Source: a virus
Strand: one strand, 5' to 3'
Length of the DNA stretch: 44,471 nt
IMG/VR virus record: IMGVR_UViG_3300044638_001847
Coordinates: 1-44,471 of that record
Below the pieces are notes generated by a model that made no database searches, was not told the origin of the DNA, and worked only from the letters and a program-made list of their open reading frames with translations. The position numbers and the translations under genes were made by a program. Position 1 is the first letter of the stretch; every line of letters starts with the position of its first letter. This document shows positions 23,701 to 31,763 of this stretch, piece after piece.

Positions 23701-26284
23701 ATTGATTTACATCTAATAGTACATCAACTTTGTTTTTGCCTGTAGCTTTAACGTAATCTTTTACCGCTTGATTAAGGTCTGATACAGTATCCTTAACCCT
23801 GTTCTGCCAAACTTGAATATCTCTACGAGCTTGTTTAAGTCTGTAAGCTTCATTCTCCTGTAGCCCCTTATTTGCAAAGAAGTTAGTTCTTAACCAATGA
23901 GAAGCAGGGCTTTGTGGAGATGCAACTGATCTAGATACAGTGACTCCAGATAAATCACCATCCATTAAGTCAGCCAATTGATCCTTGTTAATCATGGATA
24001 TTGGGCTATTTCTATTTAATTGTTTAGCTATGCCCTTAACATAATCGTCAATGCTTGATCTACTCAAGTCTAATTTAAGTGAGCCAATCTTGAATACTCT
24101 AGCAATAGTCTGCCATAATTCTTTAATCCAAGTTACAATTGGAGCTTTACGACTATCCTCAAAGACCTTCTCAGCTCTGTCAGCAATCATCTTAGAAAGT
24201 GCTTCAAATTGCACTTTTTTCTTTTCACTATCAGATAAGTCTTCGTATTTTTTATTGCCATGAATATATGCGTACTCAGCATCATTCACTACCTCATCAA
24301 TGTACTCTGTAGCCTGCTCAACTAAAGCTAAGCCACGATTGTATAATGAAGGGTTAATTTGCTCAATAGCCATTAAGTATACGTGAGCATACTCTTCAAA
24401 AGCTGTGTTTCCGTTAGCTACACTAGGATTTAAGTAAATAACACCATCGTGCAGTAATGCAGCAGCATATGGACTAGCGCCCAAAATTCCTGCAATGTTG
24501 TCAAATGCGCCCTGATCTACAATTAAGCCCCCACTAATTCTACTTAGGTTAGGGAATACTTTCTCTAACTGTTCAATCAAACCGGCAGCAAAACCAACAG
24601 CAGCACCCCTTCTTTGGGTAGCCATGTGTCGATTTCCTTTCTTAGGTTTCTTTTTAGTTTCAGTTTCTGCGGTAGGAGCTTCAACAACCTCTACACCATC
24701 TTCAAACTCTTTACTGTTAAGTGTATTTTCAATCTCCGGAGTCATATTCTCTCCGATAGCATCTCTAGTTTCCTGCTTAGCTTGATCTACTGCTTTGTTT
24801 TTAGCAGCACGTTTAGGATTTTCTTTTAAAAACTGTTGTTCTGCTTTAGCGGCTAGTTCTGGTCCGATACCATATAGATATCCATCTTCAGATCTTTTCT
24901 TCCATTCTTTGGTATTAAAGTCGTAAACAAACTCGTCATTACTAGTAATGCCATTCTTAACTGTACCAAGAATTACAATTTTTTTGTCTTTACGGGTATA
25001 GTTAACGGCATCATTAGCCTTTGCATTCATTTCGTCATTAACATCAACCCATTCACCTTTACCGGTAAGCCCTTGCCATCTACCTGTTTTTCTATTTTTT
25101 TTATAAACAACTTGATTTCCTGTTCTACCTTCTACAATAGCGTAATCACCATTGCTTTGCTTAGCAACAGTAATCCATTCTTGCTTAATTTGCTCAGGAG
25201 TTTTACCTTCAGGCTTAACTTCTGTAGTCTCGTATTCAGGTGTTTCTTCTTTAGCTACAGGTTCTACAGGTGTAGGTTCTGCTTTAGTTTCAGCTACAGG
25301 TTCTACTTTAGATGATTTTATATCTTTAATTACTTCATTAATGTCATTTGTATAAGTTTCTGTTGTTTTTCCATCAATACCTTCAGCTATTTTTGAATAA
25401 ACCCAAACATATTCTTTTGGATCTCCATATTTATCTTCAGCATCAGATGTAGCATCAGGGTCTTCTACTTTACTAAGTCCATAAAGTTCACCATCTATAT
25501 TAATAATGAACCCATGCTCATTACTCAATTCAAATGCATTATCTATTGTTAACCTCTTAGGTTTAGACATTGGCTTAGGCGCAACCTTTCTAGCCTCAAG
25601 TAATTTTATAGCATCAGATCCACCGGGAAGTTCTTCTCTAGGTATTCTATCATTAAACCAATCGTCAATAAAATTATCCATTTCTTCTTCAGACATTTTA
25701 TCAAGCATATCGGCACCACGAGATATCTTTTCTTCGTTAGATTCAGTTTTAGTCTCAGCTACAGGTTGTGCAGTGGTTTCAGCTTTTGTTCTTAAACCTA
25801 ATTCATATTGAGCATCTTCTTGACTTATCTTTTCAAGGTTAGGGGCATATCCATGTAATACCGGATCAGGTGCTTGATTTTTTGATATTTTCTTACCGAT
25901 ATTAGATGCGTTAGAAATGCTTCCCGTTTCTGATATTTCTTTAAGAGCGGCATTATATTGTTCAGGAGTGGATTCATAAATTGTATCACCAACTCTATGA
26001 TAAACCATAGTTCCTTTTAAGGCAGCGTCAATTCTTTCTTTCTTGTTCTTAGGAATTTTAACTTCCTTAACTTCAGCTACAGGTGCGGCAGGAGTTTCTA
26101 CAGCAGGTTCAGTTGCTACAGGAGCAGTAGGTGTCGTTGCAGCTTTAGGCTTTAGGTTAGGAATAGAAATGACTCCATCATTGACGTACTGATCAATAAG
26201 CCCATCATTGAGTGCCTTCTTAAATTCAGATTCAGACATCCATGTATCTGTACCTGGCAATTGGTATCTACAAGGTTTAGCCAT
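20726..26284 (-). CDS. Giant virion/ejection protein with degenerate zincin-like domain (1852 aa)
   Basis: The order of parts is: a short N-terminal domain (MAKPCRYQLPGTDTWMSESE); a long disordered Pro/Glu/Ala/Val-rich region (to about 540) with recurring PVAETK-type linkers; a zincin-like domain around 560-680, where the HExxH position reads FEEYAHVYL (E630, E631, H634) after HDGVIYLNPSVANGNT; then a helical body. Two hydrophobic stretches are seen near 1198-1235 and 1515-1535. The last 150 residues are highly charged coiled coil. Zincin-like modules with this context occur in phage polyvalent/internal virion proteins that enter the host with DNA. Here the first metal-binding His is Glu, so catalysis is doubtful. 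Size and position fit ejection proteins of podoviruses. Confidence 0.7.
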   Translation of the reverse strand: MAKPCRYQLPGTDTWMSESEFKKALNDGLIDQYVNDGVISIPNLKPKAATTPTAPVATEPAVETPAAPVAEVKEVKIPKNKKERIDAALKGTMVYHRVGDTIYESTPEQYNAALKEISETGSISNASNIGKKISKNQAPDPVLHGYAPNLEKISQEDAQYELGLRTKAETTAQPVAETKTESNEEKISRGADMLDKMSEEEMDNFIDDWFNDRIPREELPGGSDAIKLLEARKVAPKPMSKPKRLTIDNAFELSNEHGFIINIDGELYGLSKVEDPDATSDAEDKYGDPKEYVWVYSKIAEGIDGKTTETYTNDINEVIKDIKSSKVEPVAETKAEPTPVEPVAKEETPEYETTEVKPEGKTPEQIKQEWITVAKQSNGDYAIVEGRTGNQVVYKKNRKTGRWQGLTGKGEWVDVNDEMNAKANDAVNYTRKDKKIVILGTVKNGITSNDEFVYDFNTKEWKKRSEDGYLYGIGPELAAKAEQQFLKENPKRAAKNKAVDQAKQETRDAIGENMTPEIENTLNSKEFEDGVEVVEAPTAETETKKKPKKGNRHMATQRRGAAVGFAAGLIEQLEKVFPNLSRISGGLIVDQGAFDNIAGILGASPYAAALLHDGVIYLNPSVANGNTAFEEYAHVYLMAIEQINPSLYNRGLALVEQATEYIDEVVNDAEYAYIHGNKKYEDLSDSEKKKVQFEALSKMIADRAEKVFEDSRKAPIVTWIKELWQTIARVFKIGSLKLDLSRSSIDDYVKGIAKQLNRNSPISMINKDQLADLMDGDLSGVTVSRSVASPQSPASHWLRTNFFANKGLQENEAYRLKQARRDIQVWQNRVKDTVSDLNQAVKDYVKATGKNKVDVLLDVNQSLSDPVKRADWFSSDAQAEAMIKPVIESMRNQIDMLQAKLAASGLFNEDLTATITGNNDVYVNTSYYAFSGRNYKGDWMNLFSEAERNQILDWVYNGAYQTASKLNYKVSPTGGVEVTFQNGFGIETESLNFNNMDEFKQFLKDNAKLKLNGAPINLRKVKLGSGQGSLDFYAPMDISDAGIKFNANEAAIYGHLNEIVKDRESLSAFVHTQKSLTSSKAKSALKKKKNLDETYKLFLREIKDPATNYANTIAKQSEILYKGMMEQGIIDSGYLASKKASGNNTVLISDPGSRLRGYYVSPELNRFLNDRTPNLLDIVSAAPLNIFDRAKNKKMSTMGMAGDSLIGVATAASSLTKAYLTVLSIGSNAANYISGYFQLFKTGNMPFGMTSAMRALEQGFSSQKVFSKENSVAAVLNTVPTIIRAISNIANNSAMYNKGGVIGALSEDQKKYFGVSDFSQLTSQQKAKVLLEELTSTGVIGTNIDVEMLRELTETAFDNTIPAELVQGKIAQILGKAKQFKGDTWDAMTASYALSDSMFKAVMYLQEKQKNLDTYGSVLAKQGISPEVIEERMREKTAIDVRKQMPTYDRSPDIIKALSKFPLIGTFIQFDFQSKVNDKNIITDAIKMVSDSRQMRKEGYSEEANKLAYRSITKLSSLAITSTISYAIYNAVNAFISGFDDDDDEAMRSLMPEYRQYNMLLHLDNNKKGLHTYLDLSRIDPQTLYFKYFRALTEDGFDAMADELLKPYYTQDIFVGGLAETLMNLDKYGEASATIEKMSFIEKLEYFVSERILPSGVVGQVSKLLDAIEGGEASPGIDKDPRYELMNMYFGMKPRTVDIGKEYSSKIKFEHFDKIQGEHKVEFQDAKKELEKVQDQFDRRKTTKEKLNEAKMNLEEARVQANKDVADELKAARELTNKMRRLGYSDDEIRKILTDSDATRYMINILLDPSLKAEFDSEGKIGAGKPAKKPKKNSMYDNIYDVNYDNMYPSMY

Positions 26285-26285
26285 G

Positions 26286-26753
26286 TTATTTTCCTAGTTC
26301 TTGGTCAATCAAAATAGGTTCGCTAGTTCTGCTTAGACGAGCAATTAAATCACCGTACTCTCCAACGCTTTCTACTTGAAGTTCAATGTAGTGGTGGATA
26401 AGTGGTTTGATTTTAGGACTACATTTGTCCCAAGCAGCTTCGTATTTAGAAAGCAAGTTCATCTCCATTTCTAGAGCAGCCTCAAATGCTTCCATTAAAT
26501 CGTCTACGTCTACGTCTACAGCTTCTAACGCTCTTACTTCAATCTGCTCATTCATATCATTCATGAATGCTTCTAGGCCATTGAAATGCTCACGCTCACT
26601 ATTTGACTCATTCATAAAGAACTTCTCAGCGCCAGAGAACCCAATAGTTTTCATTGTATTAGATAAGTGAAGATACACCTGACTAGCCTTAAGCTCTTCG
26701 TGTCCTAAGGAGTTGATCATCTCTACTTCCTGATTTGTCAATAGTTTTTTCAT
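26286..26753 (-). CDS. Ferritin (non-haem, FtnA-like)
   Basis: The product is 155 residues from ATG at 26753, which is two bases after the upstream stop; a TTG at 26762 would add three. It aligns by eye along its length with bacterial ferritin FtnA, including the C-terminal 'IDxEL' (ILIDQEL). Diiron ferroxidase residues are present: E20, E53 and H56 (in SEREH), E97 and Q126, matching FtnA E17, E50, H53, E94 and Q127; Y27 matches Y24. The FtnA third-site residues E49, E126 and E130 appear as S52, L125 and S129, so site C is altered. Ferritins form 24-subunit cages that oxidise and store iron. The gene is fused in operon order between two giant virion proteins and ends one base before the 1852-aa start. 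It is not a Dps or rubrerythrin. Confidence 0.88.
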   Translation of the reverse strand: MKKLLTNQEVEMINSLGHEELKASQVYLHLSNTMKTIGFSGAEKFFMNESNSEREHFNGLEAFMNDMNEQIEVRALEAVDVDVDDLMEAFEAALEMEMNLLSKYEAAWDKCSPKIKPLIHHYIELQVESVGEYGDLIARLSRTSEPILIDQELGK

Positions 26754-26755
26754 TA

Positions 26756-29700
26756 TCAGCAATCTTTATTAATTAAGTTATTCTTTTCTAACTCTTTTAC
26801 TATCCTAGCAAAGTTAGTATCTATTTTCGAAATTCTATTATAGTCCTCTCCGTATTTAGTTTTAATCTCTTTAACGGCATTTGTTTTAGCTGTACCCTTA
26901 AGTGCTTTAGCTGCACTTAGTTCCTCAAATGGATTAGCTGTTGTAGTAGCTTCAGGTGCTTTAGTTTCTTCAACCTTTACCTCTTCAGTTACAGGAGCTT
27001 CTACTTGGGCTTGTTCTTGTTGACCAAGACCTGCATCTATTAACTGTTGTCCACTAAATGTTAATCTTATAGTTTTACTAGCATTTTTACCTCTTCCTTT
27101 TTGAGATTCAGATTTGCTTATTGGATTAACACTTCGTAATTCAGATGGTATTTCTGATTCAGATGCATATTCAAATGAATATCCTTGAGATGGATTTACT
27201 GTTATTTTTTGTTCTTCTTGAACCACTCCACTAGGGCTAACCGTTTCTTCGCTTGTTTCAACGACAGGTTGCTCTTCGACAGATTCTTGCCCTTCTCCGA
27301 CTTGACTTGGTAACCCTGTTTGGTTTTCTTGATCATTTACTTCAGTATTAATTGGTTCTACAGTTTCAGTAGTTGAAGGCGCTTCCTCTGTTTTGCTAGG
27401 TTTAGCAACCTTAGTTGTCTTCTTGCCCTTAGGAGTCTTTTCTTTATCTGTATCTGCCTTTTTCTTTTTCTTTACAATAGCCTCAGCGTTGTCTCTAGTG
27501 TTAGTCTCAACCTTTTCACCATCTTCATTAATCTCAACAATAGGCATATTAGCATCAGCTAATTGATCTTCTATCATATTGATAGACATCCACATATTGT
27601 CTTTAGCATTAAGTGACTCCCAGAAGTTCATTGGCTTACCTTCATTATCGTACTGAAGACCTGTAGTCATGAACTGATAATCTCTAAGGCCTTTTTCCTC
27701 TTCTGTAAGCTTACTTTCTTCTTCGTCTAACTTCTGATTTACCTGATCTAATAATTCTTTATTCTGCTCAATTTTAGCTTTGTTCTCTTCCTTCCATTGT
27801 TGGTAGTCTTTGTCAGCAAGAATCTCTAAACCACGAGTCTTAATAAATACAGTAGCCATAGCTCTTTGCTGCTCAACAGTTAAGTTGGACTGCTCAAGCA
27901 TATTAGATACAGTTTGCCAAGATAAATTAGGGTCAGATACAATACCGTTGAACTTATTCCAAGACTGCTTATCAATCTGTACAATTTGAGATGTTCCATC
28001 GATATCTTGAGCCTCAATAGTAACATTATCACCTGAAATAGATGCTCTAGCATTCTGAACGATAGTACTTCCTGCACCGAATATAGCGACTGATGCAGCA
28101 GTAACTTGAATCTCATCTGGAGTCATACCAAAGAACTTAATTTCTTTAGTTCCATCAGCTTGTTTCTCAGGTCCAAATACTTGCTCTCCATACATAATGG
28201 ATTCCCAAGAACCTTGAATAAATTCTTCAGCTGTTTCACGAGTAATACCACTCCATGGCATTGATGTAGTGGCAATAAATTCAGATGCTTCATCAACAGA
28301 TTTGAACCCAGCACTTCTAAACCAAGCCCCAACCATACTTCTTTTTATGAATGTCTCAGTACCCATGTACTCAAGCACTTCCTTAGTTACGTTGGTCATA
28401 GGTAAGTGACCGCCTAAACGCTCGATGGTAGCCATTCCAATCCAATTACCATAAGCTTTAAAGAACTCATTGAATTCATTTTTGCTAGTATTATCAAATT
28501 GAGCAACTAACCCATCGAAAGTACCTAGTTCCTGAACTGTTACGTTCTGAAGCATATTCTCTGTAAATGACTCATATGCTCTAGGAGATGATGCTCCTTC
28601 AGCCATACCGCCACCTAGAAATGCTGCAATCTTTTCAATTCTTTGAATAGTCTCAGGAGCAGCTCTTTCAGCAGCTACACGAGCAACATCGTCAGCAGAT
28701 GATTTTGCAATATTAGCAACCGTCTGTACAGCTTTTGTAGCTAAATTTCCTCCGACTACATTTACACCACCAGTCATTGCCATTTCTAGCATAAACGTAC
28801 TAGTGAAACCTACTCCTGCTCCAATTTGGTATGCAGTGGACGGTGGACGAATTTCATTTAATTTATTGAGTGCAGCTTGAGCTTCAGTCATAGAAATGTC
28901 AAATGAATCGAATGTACCATCTTGGTATCTATCCATTGCATCTCTTAAATTCTGATTTCTTTGTATGCCTACAAATGCTCCTAAAATAGGAATATCAAAA
29001 CCTGCCGAAGCACCATTAAGTAATTCAGTGTACCACTCTTGATCAGTTTCAGGATGAGACAATATCTCATTCAACATCTTCTTAGTGCTAAGTAACTGTT
29101 CCTCTTCCTTTTGTGAAATTGGTAGTTTAGCTCTAGTATCACCGTAATCACCAATATGGTCACCAACTTTAAATCCAAACTTTTCCTCTAAGTATTTAAT
29201 CTTATCTAACTCAGCATCAGCAAAACTCTTAATACCAAATACAGTTGGCTTGCTATTGTTAGGGTAAAGCAAATCATCAACAGCATAGAATACATATCTA
29301 TTCTTAGCGTCAGTACCTGTTCTTTCAGGCATACTAGCTAACCATTGATTCTTTTGCTTGTCAGAAATAGCTCTATATCCTGTCCACTCAGACCAGTGTT
29401 TAGCTGCTTCCTCTTTGTTTACAGGGTACTTCTCTACATTTCTTTTAATGTAGTTATTAGTGTAGTTTATAATGGCAGACTTTTCAACTTCCCATTGATT
29501 GGAAATCATCTTTCTTTTTTCGTAGTAAGATGCTTCTTTGAACTTCTGTGATTTTACAACGCCATCAGCACCAAGTGGAATTTTATCCGGGTCCTTTACA
29601 TTTGATTGACCTTGATATAAATTCAAATCATTGTTTACACCACCACGGTATATCTCCTTAGTAGTTTGACCAATCTTATTCTTTAAATCATTAACAGAGT

Positions 29701-31723
29701 TAGTGTACAAATCTTGTCTGAATGAATACCACTCACGGTTGTAATCAGCTTGAAGCTTAAATACAGCCGCATCTAAGTTATCCTTATACTCTCCAAATGC
29801 CTTGCCTATAGCAGGTATCTGCTTGAGTTCAGCCATCATTTGATCATTAAGCTTAGCCGCATCTTCTTTAGATGGAGCAGCTGAAATTAATTGAGAGTAA
29901 TTATCTCTGATAGCCGCAGCCTGTGGATTGTTCTGTATCTCAGACATAATCTGTCCTGACAAAACCTCATCCATAGAAGTTTTAACCTGATTGATTTTAG
30001 TAGTTAGTATCTTTTGATTCTTACCAACCCATTTATCATTAAGCTCAGTTACGTTTTGAACTACGTCATTAGCATCATCAGCAATAGAAGAGTTTAGCTT
30101 AGTGCTATTCTCTCTTGCCATTTTAGCTGCTGTTCGCTTAAACCCATCGTATGTATAAGGGTCTACGTTTCCATTTTGCTTAAAGTCCTTATTGTACTCT
30201 ACCTCAAACAAATCACGAGCATACTCAGTTAATCCCGGATTTAAGTTTTTAGCCTCTGGATTATTAAAGAAAAGATTAGGGTTACCGGTAGCAACGCTTT
30301 TTTGAATTAACTCTCTACCTTCTTGATCTAACCATTTAGCTTGGTCTTTAATCTCTTTAATCTTAGTAGGCGTAGATATGTTATCCTTAGCAAAACCATC
30401 ACTAGACAACCCTAAGTTAACAGGAGCTTTATAAAATGGAATACCTTGATCCTTACCTACGAACTCCCATTTCTTTGAATAGATAGACTTTAAATCTGTA
30501 TTTGTTCTATTCTCAAATTCCTGAAGCTTAGTTACAGGTGCTTGAGGCGGTATATACCTTTCCTCTTCTTTTTTAATCACCTGATTATTAACATCTATAA
30601 GCTCTTTTCTTTTAACTCTTTCATCTTTTTTAAGAGCGTTTATAGATTGAGTTATTTGATACTTAGTAGACTTATCAATTTTACCACCAGGCTGAATCCA
30701 AGTTGGACCTGACTGACTAAGAATTTTATATGCTTCAGGAGTTAATACACCTAAATTTAATGACTCCTCAAGAGAGTTAACATTGGTTTTATTTTGATCA
30801 AGACTACTTAATAAGTTTCCAATTGTATTAGCTTTATCTTCAAATCCCTGATTAATAACAGCTCCTGTAGCCATTTCATCAATTTGATCTTCAGTAACAC
30901 CCATGATGTTAGCCCAATTGTTGTAATTGGAACTAACCTTAAGCTTGTCAAATTTTACAGTAGGAACATCAACATCACCAAATGTAGACTCATCCTCTAC
31001 ACCTTGTGCTACTCTTTCTAAAATTCCATCGTATCCACCTTGAGCTTTGCCCTTAGAGATGACTTCGTTCATCTTCTTAATAGTAGGGTCTTCAACAGGA
31101 GGAGTTTGAGCTACAGCCTGTACATATGATTGAACAGAAGGGTCTAGCGAATCAAATTGCTTTTGCTCTTCGTGTGTTTCACGGTCAGCTTCTGATTGGA
31201 AAACAATATCACTATCATCTTCTTCAGTAAAATTCTGACCAACTATTTCACCAACGTTAATTACATCAATAGTAGGTGTAAGTAATGATGCATTTTTTAC
31301 GTAAGGATTATTAGCATCAGCCTCAGATTTGTATCCCATTGGATTTGAGAACATACTAATGCTAGACGGTAGCATTTCAGTTTCAATCTTTGTAGGTGCA
31401 AAAGGTACAGTAGTTCCTTGCTTTTGTGGCTCAGTAGGTTTTTTTTCTGGCTCAGTAGGAGCAGGTGTCTCCACCTTAACTTCTTCTGTTACTTCCGTTT
31501 GAGTAGGAGTAGGAGCAAATGGAATAGGAGGCTGTTCAACAACTTCTCCTTCATTAGGAACTGTTGCAGGCTGTGGAGCAGGATTAGAAGGATCAACGAT
31601 ACCTTCTTGAGCTTGCTGCGGTAACTTTACGTCAAACTGCTCAGGTGTAGATTTTATATCTGTCTGTAGTTGAATAGTTTCACCCTCACCACCTGTTTGA
31701 GTGTTCATAAAGTCTTGAGCCAT
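26756..31723 (-). CDS. Giant virion/ejection protein (1655 aa)
   Basis: The N-terminal 170 residues are disordered and rich in Pro, Thr, Glu and Gln, with PFAPT repeated (VPFAPTKIE, IPFAPTPTQ). The centre (about 200-950) is a long helical, charged region. A Gly/Ala-rich hydrophobic part lies around 964-1010 (IGAGVGFTSTFMLEMAMTGG) and another near 1205-1225 (VTAASVAIFGAGSTIV). An acidic, Thr/Glu-rich segment (about 1425-1530) is followed by a small basic C-terminal domain ending INKDC. These features are typical of phage internal proteins that form the trans-envelope channel. No enzyme motif seen. Its stop is two bases before the ferritin start. Confidence 0.65.
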   Translation of the reverse strand: MAQDFMNTQTGGEGETIQLQTDIKSTPEQFDVKLPQQAQEGIVDPSNPAPQPATVPNEGEVVEQPPIPFAPTPTQTEVTEEVKVETPAPTEPEKKPTEPQKQGTTVPFAPTKIETEMLPSSISMFSNPMGYKSEADANNPYVKNASLLTPTIDVINVGEIVGQNFTEEDDSDIVFQSEADRETHEEQKQFDSLDPSVQSYVQAVAQTPPVEDPTIKKMNEVISKGKAQGGYDGILERVAQGVEDESTFGDVDVPTVKFDKLKVSSNYNNWANIMGVTEDQIDEMATGAVINQGFEDKANTIGNLLSSLDQNKTNVNSLEESLNLGVLTPEAYKILSQSGPTWIQPGGKIDKSTKYQITQSINALKKDERVKRKELIDVNNQVIKKEEERYIPPQAPVTKLQEFENRTNTDLKSIYSKKWEFVGKDQGIPFYKAPVNLGLSSDGFAKDNISTPTKIKEIKDQAKWLDQEGRELIQKSVATGNPNLFFNNPEAKNLNPGLTEYARDLFEVEYNKDFKQNGNVDPYTYDGFKRTAAKMARENSTKLNSSIADDANDVVQNVTELNDKWVGKNQKILTTKINQVKTSMDEVLSGQIMSEIQNNPQAAAIRDNYSQLISAAPSKEDAAKLNDQMMAELKQIPAIGKAFGEYKDNLDAAVFKLQADYNREWYSFRQDLYTNSVNDLKNKIGQTTKEIYRGGVNNDLNLYQGQSNVKDPDKIPLGADGVVKSQKFKEASYYEKRKMISNQWEVEKSAIINYTNNYIKRNVEKYPVNKEEAAKHWSEWTGYRAISDKQKNQWLASMPERTGTDAKNRYVFYAVDDLLYPNNSKPTVFGIKSFADAELDKIKYLEEKFGFKVGDHIGDYGDTRAKLPISQKEEEQLLSTKKMLNEILSHPETDQEWYTELLNGASAGFDIPILGAFVGIQRNQNLRDAMDRYQDGTFDSFDISMTEAQAALNKLNEIRPPSTAYQIGAGVGFTSTFMLEMAMTGGVNVVGGNLATKAVQTVANIAKSSADDVARVAAERAAPETIQRIEKIAAFLGGGMAEGASSPRAYESFTENMLQNVTVQELGTFDGLVAQFDNTSKNEFNEFFKAYGNWIGMATIERLGGHLPMTNVTKEVLEYMGTETFIKRSMVGAWFRSAGFKSVDEASEFIATTSMPWSGITRETAEEFIQGSWESIMYGEQVFGPEKQADGTKEIKFFGMTPDEIQVTAASVAIFGAGSTIVQNARASISGDNVTIEAQDIDGTSQIVQIDKQSWNKFNGIVSDPNLSWQTVSNMLEQSNLTVEQQRAMATVFIKTRGLEILADKDYQQWKEENKAKIEQNKELLDQVNQKLDEEESKLTEEEKGLRDYQFMTTGLQYDNEGKPMNFWESLNAKDNMWMSINMIEDQLADANMPIVEINEDGEKVETNTRDNAEAIVKKKKKADTDKEKTPKGKKTTKVAKPSKTEEAPSTTETVEPINTEVNDQENQTGLPSQVGEGQESVEEQPVVETSEETVSPSGVVQEEQKITVNPSQGYSFEYASESEIPSELRSVNPISKSESQKGRGKNASKTIRLTFSGQQLIDAGLGQQEQAQVEAPVTEEVKVEETKAPEATTTANPFEELSAAKALKGTAKTNAVKEIKTKYGEDYNRISKIDTNFARIVKELEKNNLINKDC

Positions 31724-31740
31724 AATAATCTATTTAATTA

Positions 31741-31748
31741 CAAATATA
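31741..31748 (-). promoter_or_regulatory. TAnnTTTG element before the 1655-aa gene
   Basis: On the minus strand TATATTTG matches TAnnTTTG, 17 nt before the ATG, in a 40-nt gap. The upstream 20 nt show only a weak TTTAG. If active it would drive the 1655-aa, ferritin and 1852-aa genes, making the ferritin part of a three-gene transcript. Confidence 0.5.
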
Positions 31749-31763
31749 GCTATAAGTCACTTA

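Noticed and set aside
26286-26762. Dps, bacterioferritin or rubrerythrin instead of ferritin
   Set aside because: The spacing of E20, E53-x-x-H56, E97, Q126 and the IDxEL end match FtnA; there is no haem Met as in bacterioferritin (not decisive), no rubredoxin CxxC and no Dps-type site.
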